DNA from: Chara braunii
Taxonomy: Eukaryota > Streptophyta > Charophyceae > Charales > Characeae
Length of the DNA: 45,137 bases
Assembly (NCBI GenBank): GCA_003427395.1
Contig: BFEA01000010.1
Location: 1,165,419 to 1,210,555, forward strand
Reading direction: 5' to 3'
A program made the translations under genes and the position numbers. Positions within the stretch are counted from its first letter, which is position 1; every line of letters begins with the position of its first letter. Positions 30,633 to 41,243 of the stretch are shown piece after piece. Under the pieces are notes generated by a model, which saw only the letters and a list, made by a program, of their open reading frames with translations, was not told where the DNA came from and searched no databases.

Positions 30633-31732
30633 GATACAACGTTTTCTCCAGAGGGCCCACATGACAGCTCTCCTTCCNNGCTTGAACATGTTGTTTTCGA
30701 AAGTATTGTCAATGGGGGAGGACCATGTTTCACACAATATGGCTCTCCAGTCCCATGGCCAGTTGGAACCTGTGGCTAATTGTGTCCAAATTCTATCCCA
30801 CCACCGCCATGTGAGCACAGTCCTGGACACTGCATGAATATGTGCTTTATGGTTTACGGTATTCTGCGGGAGGGGAAGGCGGTGTGGCACGACTTACACC
30901 ATGGTAGCGCCCGTCCCTTCTGCTCCAGATATGTGCGGTCGATCAGCCAGTCGTTGGTGGGTAGGCAGCGGTGTTCTATCTGCCATTGTAGCGAGGCCAT
31001 CTTCGCCGGCCTGGACTTTGTGGCGGAGAACCATCGGATGGGACGGATTGCTTCAGTTCCTATATTTAGGTGAAACCTCCACCGGTCCTTCACCTTTTCT
31101 TTTATATTCACTTTTGGTCGCAGCAGCCGGTAGGTGGTTTTCACCGTCAAGGTGTACAGCTTCATGTTGTCCCCTTTGTTGCGCTTCCGCTGGGGGGACC
31201 ACTGCCATTCCTCGGGATCAATTGGGAGCTCAGTCACGGATGTGTTTGGCTGGTATGCGATCCATGCCTCTTTCTCTTGTATCACACGGATCCTGTGTAG
31301 GTCAGAGTTCCTCCACCATCTCATCACTTCCGGGGTGTACCGGGTGAGCGCGTTGTTCCTGCCAATGTGGAAGAGAGCGGTCAAGGATTCGTTTGCACGC
31401 ACCTCTACCACGTTGCCTACGCTCTTCGGGTCGCCCGGGACTGCTACCCAATCCCCTTCTGCCAACCACGGTCCTCTGCGCAGGATACGGACCCAGTCTA
31501 GGGGAATGGCAAAGATCAAGGTTTCAATGTGTTCTTCCACTTTGTAACAATACTTGAGTGTGGCCCTGAGTTGATGTGCAGTCTTCCAGTCTCCCACTTG
31601 TGTGTCCCATATATCTTTTATTATGGTTATACCTTTTTTTACCCAGTTGTTCCATGGGGTGCCTGAACTGCAGTACACTCTACTGTTCCGGTCTATTATC
31701 CACCTATTCCCGAAAAGGGGTTGGCGCACCAC
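30633..31732 (-). pseudogene. LINE 2 ORF2 C-terminal domain
   Basis: The first frame (31732-30854) runs from a post-RT linker to the zinc-binding RT region (IEHRCLPTNDWLIDRTYLEQKG, WCKSCHTAFPSRR). It then stops, and the continuing sequence (VLTWRWWDRIWTQL, MFKXGRRAVMWALWRKRC) is in a second frame from 30890. The second frame's similarity to LINE fragment 1 ends about 30633. One ambiguous codon comes from NN at 30678-30679. Confidence 0.82.
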
Positions 31733-31894
31733 CTCTTCCCATCTGGTTGGTGGGGGTTTATCGGGCAGCGGGAGTTGTCGCCAGGCGTGCAGAACTCGGG
31801 TCCAAAAGTCATCCCTGGCCAGATCCGGACGGGATCATGGTATTGTGCAGTAAAGGTCCTCCAACCAGGTTAGTGGATTGACTCCCGGCTGTGC

Positions 31895-33511
31895 CTAGGG
31901 GGCAAGCCTAGCTATTTGTTCGAAAGCAAGGGCATGCCATGGGAGGCGTTGGGTGAATAACAGTCTCCGGATCCATTGAATTGTTAGTGCCTTGAGCTGA
32001 GTATCTGGGTCCAAGATCCCTAGGCCTCCTTTGTCTTTAGGTTGAATCACCGAGCTCCAGGCTACCCTGTTAATAACGTTTGGAAGTTCTTCGTTTCCTC
32101 TCCATAGCAGGGCTGTTACCTGTCGCTTTAGTGACCGAATGGCCTCCTTGCTGAGGGCCCAGATTGCAGATTTGTACCAGAGGGCCGCCAATACCATGCT
32201 ATTGATTGCCAATGCCCTGCCAATAAGAGAGGTATGCCGGTCTTTCTAGTATGCCAGTTTCTCTAGAGCGGGCTTCAGGATCCATTCGTCGTTCGATGCG
32301 GGCCTGCCTGGTGCCGTTAACATGATTCCTAGTGCCCTGACCGAGGTTGTGTCTGGCAGCCACTTGACCCGCGGAAGCTCGGGGGGGCGGACCCCTTGGT
32401 GGTGAATCCACCAGCCGAGGGTCTTGTTCCCCCAGTTGACCGTCATGTCTGAAACTGTTGTAAATCGATCGAACAATCGCCTGATCTCTTCCATGTTTGC
32501 TGCAATTGCGTCGACCATGAGTGTCAAATCGTCTGCGAACATCGAGTAGATCGGGATTGCTTCTTCTGGGATGGAAGAGATCTGCAGTTTCCTTAGGTCT
32601 TTGTTAGCTCGGAGATTTGCTGCCAGTGCCTCCATCACCATTATGAACAGGAAGGGTGCCAGAGGGTCCCCCTGACGGACCGACCGCTGCAGTGGGGAGG
32701 GTGGTGCTATCCTTCCATTGACTTGAACGCACGTGGTTGTGGTATGGTGTTGCACCGCAGTCCAACGCCGAAAAATTGGCCGTATGTTCATTTTTTCCAT
32801 TCATTTGTCCAGGAATAGCCAGTCCACATGGTCGTAAGCTTTTTCAAAATCTATGAAGACCACAACAACGTTCTGTTGGTCCTGTCTTGTCAGCTTGAGT
32901 AGTTCATTAACTAATAGTATGTTGTCCTGGATCCTGCGGCCTTTGATGAACCCGGTTTGCATTGGATGGATAATATATTCCAGGACGGGGAGCAGCCGGT
33001 TCGCAAGGGCCTTTGCTAGCATTTTATAGACAACTATGAGCAAGGTTATTGGCCTGTAGTTTCGGATGTCCATCTTATCTCCCTTTTTGTGTAACAAGGT
33101 GAGAATACCCTGGCCCACCAACTCCACCATTGTCTTTGTTTCCCACATCTGTTGATAAAACTCCATGAGATCCGGGGCCATCTGCATCCAGAAGGTTTCC
33201 CAGAATTCCTTTGGGAACCCATCGATGCCCAACGTCTTCTCTTCTTCCATCTGCATCATCGCCGTCCATATCTCCTCTTTGTACAGGGGTCGGTCCAGGT
33301 CTATTTTCTGCTGGCCTGTCAGGGTCTTCTCTAGTGGAGTCAAGAAATCCGCAATATCTTTTTCCCTAACATTTCTCTCCTGCCGGACGCACCTTGAGGT
33401 GAACAGGACTTGGAAAAATGATCGTGCTATTTGTGCGCAGTGGGGGGTGGAGGTGACGATATCTTGATGTCCGGTTTGTGGATCAAAAAGTGCCTTGATG
33501 GTAGTTATGTG
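31895..33511 (-). pseudogene. LINE 2 reverse transcriptase
   Basis: The RT palm motifs are in order and intact: KTLGIDGFPKEFW, YRPITLLIVVYKMLAKALANRL, QTGFIKGRRIQDNILLVNEL, motif A FIDFEKAYDHVDW, SVRQGDPLAPFLFIM, and the catalytic FADD in IYSMFADDLTLMVDA (about 32530). In-frame stops separate the domain at 33512-33514, 32801-32803 (right after motif A) and 32246-32248. The last part (32212-31895) has KSAIWALSKEAIRSLKRQVTALLWRG and GGLGILDP. This enzyme would copy LINE RNA at a nicked target. Confidence 0.9.
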
Positions 33512-34765
33512 TTAGCGCACTCTGGCCATGATAAGAAAATTCCTATCCGTTGTTCCTTTTGTTTGGTACCTTGTCAGTCGTCCTCTTATTCGTATTCCTT
33601 CCCAGCGTTGCGTGGCAAAAACCTGAAGTCGATTTCTGAGCGTTTGAATCTCTGGGCATTCTTCTGTTTGCAAATTTTGGCTGCCGTTCGACTGGTCCTG
33701 GTGCTCGAGTTGTTGCAGCTGCTGGTGTAATTCCATTTCCTGTTGATGTTTCTTGGCTACCAATAATTTAGAGTATTCTTGACATTTTTTACCCAGATAG
33801 AATAGCCCGTTGTTGAACCAGTCTATTGCCTGTTGGAAGTGATGTTGTTGCATGTGCCAGTATTTCCAGTAGTCTGCAATGTAGCTATGAAAGGTTTTTT
33901 GTTTCAAAATGCAAGTGTTGAGCTTGTAGAAGCCCGGACCCCAGTCCGGTTTCTTTCGAAAGGATAGAGTAACCGTGCACATTTTGTGGTCAAGGCCCAG
34001 GTATGGACTTCCAGGCAAGATCGTTGCTAAAAGCAGCGATCCCCCCATGTCTTCCGAGATGAGGATTAAGTCAATCCTGGATTTTGACTGACCTTCAGTA
34101 CCAGTCTTCCGTAGACGTGAGTAGAATCTTGTGTCTGGGTTCAGTTTCCGGAAGGAGTCGAAGATTTTCAGGGAGAGGCATAAGTCGTTTATCATCCGCT
34201 CATCCTCCTCCACATACACCGGGGCCGGGGAGGGGGTCCGCCATCTATCCATACATCGGTCCGGGGCTGCATTGTAGTCCCCTGCTATAATGACCGGGAC
34301 CCCTTCCGGTATCTGTGCTTTAATATTCTCAAAGAAGATTCTTCTCTCCCTTACCGTGTTGGGGGTGTAGATACACACTATACATACGATTTCGATTTCC
34401 ATTGTGACCAGGATGGACACCGACCTGCCTTTCTCCTGGTCCATCACCCAACGGACCAGGTCCACCCTGGACTCCGGGGGGATCCAGATGGCCACCCCTG
34501 CACTTCCGGGTTTCGGGGCATGGGCCCTGAAGGCTTGGTATGGCCAAATCATCTTGTGGGTGCGGTTGTGCTCTGGGGTGTCCATCAGGTGGGTTTCCTG
34601 AACACAAACGATATCTGGCCAGTTTCTCCCCCTTACTCCTTTCATCAAGTCCCAGATTGCATTTTGTTTTTCTGGTTTACATGAGGCCAGGCCGTTCACA
34701 TTCAACGAGCGCAGGTCCAGGTCTGCCGCTCTCCTGCATTGATTCCAGATGCGGTTCTTTCCCAT
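33512..34765 (-). CDS. LINE 2 ORF2 endonuclease domain (APE-type)
   Basis: This open frame of 417 residues has all the exonuclease-endonuclease-phosphatase signatures: LNVNGLA (Asn), CVQETHL (catalytic Glu), AGDYNAAPD (Asp and Asn), SRIDLILIS (Asp) and GLDHKMC (catalytic His). In L1-type LINEs this nuclease nicks the target to prime reverse transcription. A long helical Gln/His-rich linker (QQEMELHQQLQQLEHQ) precedes the stop at 33512-33514, which cuts it off from the RT. The ATG at 34765 is reasonable, since recognisable protein starts some 20 residues later. Confidence 0.9.
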   Translation of the reverse strand: MGKNRIWNQCRRAADLDLRSLNVNGLASCKPEKQNAIWDLMKGVRGRNWPDIVCVQETHLMDTPEHNRTHKMIWPYQAFRAHAPKPGSAGVAIWIPPESRVDLVRWVMDQEKGRSVSILVTMEIEIVCIVCIYTPNTVRERRIFFENIKAQIPEGVPVIIAGDYNAAPDRCMDRWRTPSPAPVYVEEDERMINDLCLSLKIFDSFRKLNPDTRFYSRLRKTGTEGQSKSRIDLILISEDMGGSLLLATILPGSPYLGLDHKMCTVTLSFRKKPDWGPGFYKLNTCILKQKTFHSYIADYWKYWHMQQHHFQQAIDWFNNGLFYLGKKCQEYSKLLVAKKHQQEMELHQQLQQLEHQDQSNGSQNLQTEECPEIQTLRNRLQVFATQRWEGIRIRGRLTRYQTKGTTDRNFLIMARVR

Positions 34766-37234
34766 GCACTGCCCTAACCGGGTCTATCGTGTTAGCATTA
34801 TTCATTATACCCTTCACAGGACGGAGGCCAGGTGCATTCGTGGATTGGCTTGGCTGCACGGATGAGCTTCTCTCTCCGGATAGACTGGATGGGCGGCGCA
34901 CCGTGCTCAGGTAAGTCTTCAACCCCGCGGTTCGCCTCCCGCTACCTCCACAAACCTGAATGAGCAAAATTGAATGAATCCTCCGCTAAAACACGGAAAG
35001 ATACATTACCTTTTCAAAGCTCTTCTCTCCGGGCGCAGTTCGATTCTCCCTAGCTTAAAAACCACAACTCTTTTCCTAAATCTGTCTTTACTATCCAACT
35101 CGCAACATCCTAAACCCTCAGTCCCAACCTTTTCCCCACCTAAATCTATCGAAGATCAACTAAAGCCTTCATCTCCTATCTTCGCCATCTCCTTCTCCCG
35201 TTACCTTCGCGCGGTCTATTTCTCTCCTACTGCCCCTCCTAGTCATCTACACGCCAAACTAACCCCACTAATTGATTCGTAAGGTTCGAAAACCCCCACT
35301 TAGAATCCTACCTCGCCCGATTCTATAAGGAATGGAGGGAGATATCAAATTTTCTCCTCCTATCATATCTACTTTCCCGCCATCGTGTTTCTTACTAACC
35401 TCCATTTCTACTGACCTTTCCCCTAATCTGACTCACCATCGGGTTCGCCCCGGCTGAAAACCCCCGAATCGACTATTTCCCCGCCCGATTTCATCAAGAA
35501 TCGGACGGGCTTCACAATCTTCTATCCTCTATCTCCCGTCTCCCTCATCGCTCCGATTACGAGTGGATCTGGCGCAAAAACGCGCCCTGGTGCATTCCCC
35601 CTTCACTGCGCCCTTACCTTGCTTCTTCCGTTCGCTCCTCATCACCTCACCTCGACGGGTTGGGCGGCACTTCAGTCCGCAGGTAAGTCCCTCTCTTCGT
35701 TGCCCGTCGTTCCGCTATCCCTGCTTCACTACTTCCGCTCAATGCCCCACAGCGCCCGCTTGCACTCGGTGCAGCCCGATGCACGTCTCCCATCTGTAGC
35801 ACACGGTCTCACTGTCACGTACTAACGTTGCCAAGCAGCTCGAGCTACCTTGGACTGCCTCGAGGGGAAAATAGTTGCCTGCCGGCTGGGTTAATCTTCC
35901 GCCCCTATGCCCAAGCCCGACGACCGATTGCACACCCGTATCGAAGCGCCGCAGCCTCCTCTCGCCCGTTTCTGCCCAAGGGAATCTGCCACCACTTCAA
36001 GCCTTCAACAGGCGGCTCCCGCACAGACAGCCTGTCGCAGAGCCGAGGGTACGAACCTGCTGCAAAGCCTAGGCCTAGGCCTAGTGCCGATCCCGGCGGT
36101 AGTATTAAATAGTCAAATGAGGGCCTTGAAGGTCAAGGTGATGAAAAGTCATGTGTGGCCGGCCCCCACATCCTCCCTTGATGTCCGACCACATAGGCGA
36201 CTTCATTGTCCTGCGGGACCTGGCGGGTATGTTCCCGCTGAAGCCCTTTTACAGTAAGGGCGGGTGGCGGACCGTGCGCCCGAGGCGTCCCCTACTATCC
36301 TCGGGCTGCAGCCCATTGACCCTTGCTCGGGATGTTCACCGACTCTCTTCCACTTTAGGCTATCGACGCTCTTTAGGTGAGAAGCGAGGGAAAGCCACGA
36401 CCGCGACTCTCACTACTCTTCATGCATTGGCCTCTTCAGTCCGCCTTTCAAGACAAGCGGGGTAGGGAAATTCCGCCCATCCCCCGACACGTACGAACTC
36501 ACAGGTCAACCAAAGGAGGCGCCCGCTCAAGATCCTCGAGTGCTGCGACGACCTCGGAATCCAGCGCCGCGTCTAAGTCAAGGAACGCCGGAGCATAATA
36601 ATAATAATAATACGACGTTGAATAATAAATTATTTAGAAAATTCCAAGCGTCAGAATATGATGAACGAAAAAAAGAAAACGTTAGCACCGTCCTAACGCT
36701 GCCAACGGCAAAACCAAGGGGGATAGCCCGCCGGGCCCTCAACCCCCGCGGTTCCGTCGCGCCGCCCCCATGCTCTCGCGCCGTCACTCGCTGACCTCGT
36801 TTCCTAGATCTCTTAGATGAAAGTCTGGCGCCGTATCCTGCTAGCACTAGGCCCAAGGCTGGGTCTAGTTCTGTCGGACGCTCAAATAAACAAACACTGC
36901 GAGACGCACGAACCTACTAGGATGTATTGAAATTCCATGCTGTCGTCGATGCCCTCCTCTGCACGTACGCACAAGTCACAGGCAGTCACACCAATCGACG
37001 AGACATAATCTTTTTAATCCCTGTTTAATCAGAAAAGAAAAAATCTGGTCGGCGATCCCGTCGACTCTTCAATCGTTAACAATTAAAAAAAAATCACGCA
37101 CGCCACAAATCTGCGCACCCACACACCCTCTAATCTAGTCAACCATTCAGCCGCATAAACAACGGATTCCGCCGCGACTCGCGCGGTATACTCAATCTTT
37201 AAATCACTTATTTTCTGTCGCTTGCAAAAACCAG
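34766..37234. other. no gene recognised; pyrimidine-rich with local duplications
   Basis: The part near 34911-35005 resembles 28548-28645 and could be a remnant of the LINE 5' UTR or an unrelated repeat. A unit at 35281-35360 (GGTTCG, AAAACCCCC, CGCCCGATT) recurs diverged at 35443-35530. ATA trinucleotides lie at 36595-36612. Near 37233-37258 a palindrome (GCGGATACCCTT/AAGGGTATTCGC) marks the left edge of element F. Frames found here have no domain. Confidence 0.5.
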
Positions 37235-37239
37235 GGCGG

Positions 37240-37500
37240 ATACCCTTGTAAGGGTATTCGCACCGACAACGTGAGGTGGTAATGGGATCAGATTCATAAA
37301 TTTTGAAAAGCGGTCAACGATTACCATTACTTGCGAATATCCATTCTTACTCTTATTCCCCATGTCCGTGAAGTCGATGGAAAGAGACTCACCCTGGCCA
37401 TCAGGAATAGGAAGAGGATGCAGCAGCCCATATGGCTTCTACCGAGATGGTTTGATACGTTGACAAACTTCACACTCGCCACAAACGTTCATGCCATTCC
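37240..37500 (-). pseudogene. element F integrase start (truncated)
   Basis: Following the preceding frame after a shift, the minus strand reads VCGECEVCQRIK (the CC pair of the HHCC motif). It then has a stop, [24 protein letters not shown] with the first catalytic Asp, and [20 protein letters not shown]. Integrase similarity ends at that point and the second and third acids are missing. Confidence 0.82.
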
Positions 37501-38460
37501 TTTCATTCCAGGCCATACAAACTTTTGCAGCAGACTTCCGTATGTTTTTTCGAAGCAGAAGTGTCCACTCCGACCATGAGCCAAGTCCAAAAAGTGAGTA
37601 AGGATCGACTCATGATTAGGTACACACAGTCGGTCGTGCTTCCCGTAACGTGGGAAAAGTAAGCCCTTACACTCATGGAAATCAGGCTGACTGTTCGGGT
37701 CAACCTGAATCTGCTCAAGGATAGGACTGAGTTCCGGGTCCTTGGCAGTATGCGAAATGAGTTCCTCCTTCAAATTCTTACGGAGATCATAGAAACCCAC
37801 AAGACAAGTCATGTACTCAGGGTGGCGAGACAAAGCATCCGCAACGTGATTGTAACAACCTTTCTTGTGCCGAAGTTCGAAATCATACACAACAATCTCA
37901 TGCAGCCAGCGGGTCAGTGAAGTTGAGGGATTGGTCTGTGTCAGAATCCATTTCAAGGTCTCGTGGTCTGAGAACACTTTGAAATGGCGACCCAAGAGAT
38001 AGTGCTTCCATTGATCTAGCGCTTCTCTCAAGGCATAGAGCTCTCGCATGTAAGTGGAGGCAGCTACCTTGTGACTGGGCATACGTTTGCTGTAGAATTC
38101 GAGCGGACGTAAGCCGTCGCCATCATCTTGCTGCAACACTGCACCAATCCCATACACACTGGCATCCGTAGTTACTACGAATGTAAGTGTGGGATCTGCA
38201 ATGCGGAGCACCGGATGACTCTCCAAAGCCTCCTTCAATGCTTGGAAGGTTGTTGTGCATTCCTCATTCCATGTGTAGGATATATTTTTGCTTGTCAATC
38301 TGGACAACGGTAGGGCAATGATAGAGAAGTTGGGGACAAACTTACGGTAGTATGATGCAAGACCAAGAAAAGAACGCAACTCGTGGACATTCGCCGGTTG
38401 AGGCCATTTGCGGATGACCTCAACTTTGGTTGCCTCGGGCTCTAGGCCCGCTGAAGACAA
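37489..38460 (-). CDS. element F RT connection, RNase H and integrase zinc-binding start
   Basis: This uninterrupted frame has 323 residues. It covers the RT thumb/connection (RSFLGLASYYRKFVPNFS) and a complete RNase H with its four acids: Asp in VTTDASVYGIG, Glu in YMRELYALREAL, Asp in VFSDHETLKWI and Asp in NHVADALSRHP. It ends with the HH part of the integrase HHCC motif (HGRSGHFCFEKT). It is the best-preserved RNase H in the window. The annotated ATG is internal to the original polyprotein; the upstream RT overlaps by about 19 bases in another frame. Confidence 0.88.
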   Translation of the reverse strand: MSSAGLEPEATKVEVIRKWPQPANVHELRSFLGLASYYRKFVPNFSIIALPLSRLTSKNISYTWNEECTTTFQALKEALESHPVLRIADPTLTFVVTTDASVYGIGAVLQQDDGDGLRPLEFYSKRMPSHKVAASTYMRELYALREALDQWKHYLLGRHFKVFSDHETLKWILTQTNPSTSLTRWLHEIVVYDFELRHKKGCYNHVADALSRHPEYMTCLVGFYDLRKNLKEELISHTAKDPELSPILEQIQVDPNSQPDFHECKGLLFPRYGKHDRLCVPNHESILTHFLDLAHGRSGHFCFEKTYGSLLQKFVWPGMKGMA

Positions 38461-39110
38461 CTGATGTCAAGGTAGATGACGTTGTCCCTCCCAAACTCAG
38501 GTTTCTCCAAGTTGAGATGGAGCAGCGCATCCTTGAGGATCTGCAACACCTCCTCAAGATGTCTCATGTGCTCCTCCATCGACTTGTTGAAGATTAGTAT
38601 GTCATCCAAATACACAACAACAAATCGGTTGATCTGATTGCAGAACACCTTGTCCATGAGACTTTGAAAGGTGGCTGGTGCATTCATGAGGCCGAAGGGC
38701 ATGACGGTAAACTCGTACAACCCATCGTGAGTTTTGAATGCAGTTTTGTGCTGGTCTGCAGGGTCGACTGCAATCTTGCTGAAGACCTTGCACCCACTTG
38801 CAGCATCAAGCAGATCATCAATACGTGGCAAAGGATATGCATTCTCTCTTGTTATTCTATTTAGTCCGCGTTAATCGATACACATCCGTAGTTTGCCTCC
38901 TTTCTTTGGGACAAGCAGAACCGGTGCACCAAATTCGGATTCGCTTGGCTTGATCCATCCTTTCCCAATCATGTCATCGATCTGTTTTTGTAACTCCTCC
39001 AATTCGCCTGAGCCCATTCGATAGACACAACCTTTTGGAGGAGTCCTACCTTCTATCAACTCGATCTTGTGTTGGATCGGACGCACGGGAACTCCATGCG
39101 GTCCGGCCAA
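38442..39110 (-). pseudogene. element F reverse transcriptase with motif A deleted
   Basis: The right frame (39110-38871) has IQHKIELIEG, GWIKPSESEFGAPVLLVPKK and MCID. A stop then separates it from the left frame (38831-38442), which has [33 protein letters not shown] and the catalytic YLDD ([18 protein letters not shown]). Between KVFSKI and AVDPADQHKTAF, at about 38771, nine residues present in relatives are absent without loss of frame. They include the motif A Asp that binds catalytic metal, so the enzyme could not polymerise even if the stop were absent. Confidence 0.9.
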
Positions 39111-39928
39111 GACTTAAGGAAATCGGTTGAGAAGGTTGCGGATTTCTGATGGGACTTCCGGAGGTGGATCATCACTTTCAGATGCACGCATACCGGATTG
39201 CATAGCTGCAACCAAAACAACAGAATTGGAAGCAGAGTCGTTTGGACTAGAAGTAGATTTAGTAGAGGTAGAAGTTGTTGCATTAGAGGTAGAAACGTCA
39301 TGCAAAGTAGAATCATTATATACAACAAAAATAAAAGGCACATGAGCAGGCCTAACAAAGGGCCAAAGGCTATATAAATTTGCTCATCAACTTTGTGGCT
39401 GTGCCACTTTTTGCAGAATTGCGTTGCATTGAGAAAAGTTACTTGGGACTCGTGCGGCTCATCCAAAAGGACTGGACGCTCGATTCCCATGGCATCTTTG
39501 ACCATGAACTGTGACTCCTTCCACGTGGTTCTTTCACATTGGGCCTGCAACCAGCCCAAGTCAATATTGGCGTCGAAGGGGCACTGATCAAGGACATAGA
39601 AGTTCAATTCATGAGTGATTGTGCGGTCTGCGTCAAAGGTAGTGCGCACACCTTTGACTGTATGCGTAGATGTGACAACCTCTTGGTTGCCCACTTGGGT
39701 CCGACAAGGATTCTGTAAAGTCACTTGCTTTATTCCCAAGCGTGCCTTACGAATGCCGTGCGGTGAGAAGTAGTTGGTGGTTGCGCCACAGTCAACCAAC
39801 GCACGGATGTAACGACCATTAATGCGGAGTTTGAAGAAGATCAACGTCGTTTTCCCTTGCGTGTGTTCTTGCTTCATGTGAGCCCAGCGCGGCAAGAGAG
39901 AATGAAAGTCAATTTCTTCCGACTCCAC
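39056..39928 (-). CDS. element F aspartic protease region
   Basis: This open frame of 290 residues has a retropepsin fold in the first half. The active-site region is RALVDCGATTNYFS, with Cys where relatives have Ser or Thr between Asp and Gly. The GLDWL-type segment reads ANIDLGWLQAQ, so it is altered. The second half runs past the protease into a linker that drifts to leucine-rich low-complexity residues, probably a shifted frame. The end overlaps the RT start (39110) in a different frame. The protease would process the gag-pol polyprotein. Confidence 0.78.
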   Translation of the reverse strand: MESEEIDFHSLLPRWAHMKQEHTQGKTTLIFFKLRINGRYIRALVDCGATTNYFSPHGIRKARLGIKQVTLQNPCRTQVGNQEVVTSTHTVKGVRTTFDADRTITHELNFYVLDQCPFDANIDLGWLQAQCERTTWKESQFMVKDAMGIERPVLLDEPHESQVTFLNATQFCKKWHSHKVDEQIYIAFGPLLGLLMCLLFLLYIMILLCMTFLPLMQQLLPLLNLLLVQTTLLPILLFWLQLCNPVCVHLKVMIHLRKSHQKSATFSTDFLKSWPDRMEFPCVRSNTRSS

Positions 39929-40082
39929 CCAAGGCTCCTTGTATAGGATGTGCAGTTTCTCAGCCTTGGAATCAGCATCAGAAGGGGTGCAAGAAAGGTT
40001 TGTTGAGTAGGATCAAAATCCGGTGAAGGATCTGCACTTAGATGTTCAGCCTCTCCGTCTGTAGAGTGTGCTGATGATGTCT

Positions 40083-41243
40083 CTAACCCTGTTGCTGGTT
40101 TCCCTGTTGCAATCTGAAGCAATGTTGGACTGAATGTCCCGGTTTGGTGCAATGCAGGCAAACCCTCTTCTTCACCCTGTGTTTCCACTCACTTTCGCTG
40201 ATTCGGAGATCTACCCATGGTTTTGTGGCAGGATCTTCCGGTTTGGGTGGAATCTTCGCCCCCTTGGGAAGGAGAATGGTGTTAGTATTGTCCTTCATTG
40301 TGGCCCTCGGTCCCTTACTTTTGAAGGCAGTCTTCTTGAAGGCATTCATGGATTCTTTGTCGTTTACATACTTAGACTCATGAGTTGACAAAGAGCAAGA
40401 TGCCTCGCGGCCTTGCTCTTGATCGTCATCAAGAGAAGGATCCTCTACGAAGGTCTCCTCGTCATCCTCAAGTAGATCGTGTGCTGAAAAACGGTTGGTG
40501 CCTGGGAACCGTTTGCGGCAGGTGGCCTTTTTGCAACCGATCTACCCGGAAGGTCTTGTGCCTCCAGCTTGACCAAGTCCCGCATGAGGGTAAGCCAATC
40601 TGTATACGGTATGAGTCTGAGCCCAGGCGATGTGTTATAGTAGAGGGGACCGTACCTTTAATCACATCCAAACAAGACTGCGCAGTCATCTCCAAATCAG
40701 GAGTAGCAAAAAGTTTACTAACGTACTGCTGCAGACTATGCATGGTGCCTTTCGACGTGCTGGCTTGAGCTTGTCAAGCTTAAGTGTAGCTTTGGCTGCA
40801 GCATGTGGATCAACATACTGTTTGATCAACAGTTCCTCGAGTGTGGCTACAGGCGTAGCCTTCAGCCACTTGTTTAGGTCTATTTTTTTATAGCCTGCTT
40901 GTACAACTTGGATTTCTAAGAAACCCCTTACGGCGAGTTCCATATTGGTCCCTAGGACCGACGATTGAGTAACCGGGAGTGTCCCCAGCACATCAAAGTA
41001 GGATCGCATAGAGCTGATTCAGGATTCAATATCGTCCTTTCTGTCGTATTTAGATGAAATTTGTGCCGCCTTTCTATCCATGTAAGGAAAACTGCAACTA
41101 GAACCAGCGGTTGTTGGGTCCGAGTTTGGGGCTGCAACAGTTCCAGAATGCCCTGCACTACCACTTGCCGCTGCAGCAGCAGCAACATCAACAGCGGGGT
41201 CTGGACCTGCTGCAGATCCGGGTAGGCTGTTGGCCACACTCAA
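40083..41243 (-). pseudogene. element F gag with zinc knuckle
   Basis: The start is MSVANSLPGSAAG at 41243, with an alanine-rich leader. After a stop at 41019-41021 in the same frame, the capsid-like part follows: MRSYFDVLGTLPVTQSSVL, RGFLEIQVVQAGYKK, NKWLKATPVATLEELLIKQYVDP. It changes frame at about 40740 into HSLQQYVSKLFATPDLEMTAQSCLDVI. The C-terminal part (40391-40083) ends with a CX2CX4HX4C zinc knuckle, CLHCTKPGHSVQHC, the nucleic-acid binding motif of gag. At least three frame breaks occur. Confidence 0.8.

Larger units (their letters stand above)
30633..34765 (-). mobile_element. LINE 2 (L1-like), nearly complete ORF2
   Basis: The minus strand encodes, in order, an apurinic endonuclease, reverse transcriptase and C-terminal zinc-binding region. 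They lie in one continuous frame from 34765 to 30854, interrupted by four stop codons (33512, 32801, 32246 and 31895 are the left bases). A frameshift near 30860-30890 moves the last segment to another frame. The 3' end beyond 30633 and any ORF1 or 5' UTR cannot be assigned. Confidence 0.88.
37235..41243 (-). mobile_element. element F: Ty3/gypsy retrotransposon, gag to mid-integrase
   Basis: The minus strand reads gag, zinc knuckle, protease, reverse transcriptase, RNase H and the start of integrase, then breaks off at about 37240. No LTR, primer-binding site or polypurine tract was found near either end. It is a family distinct from A and C/D. The missing 3' part matches the kind of sequence seen in fragment E. 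Confidence 0.85.

Noticed and set aside
34911-36900. Host gene exons suggested by several AGGTAAGT words
   Set aside because: The frames between these words lack domains and consistent codon use, and no acceptor sites bracket open exons.
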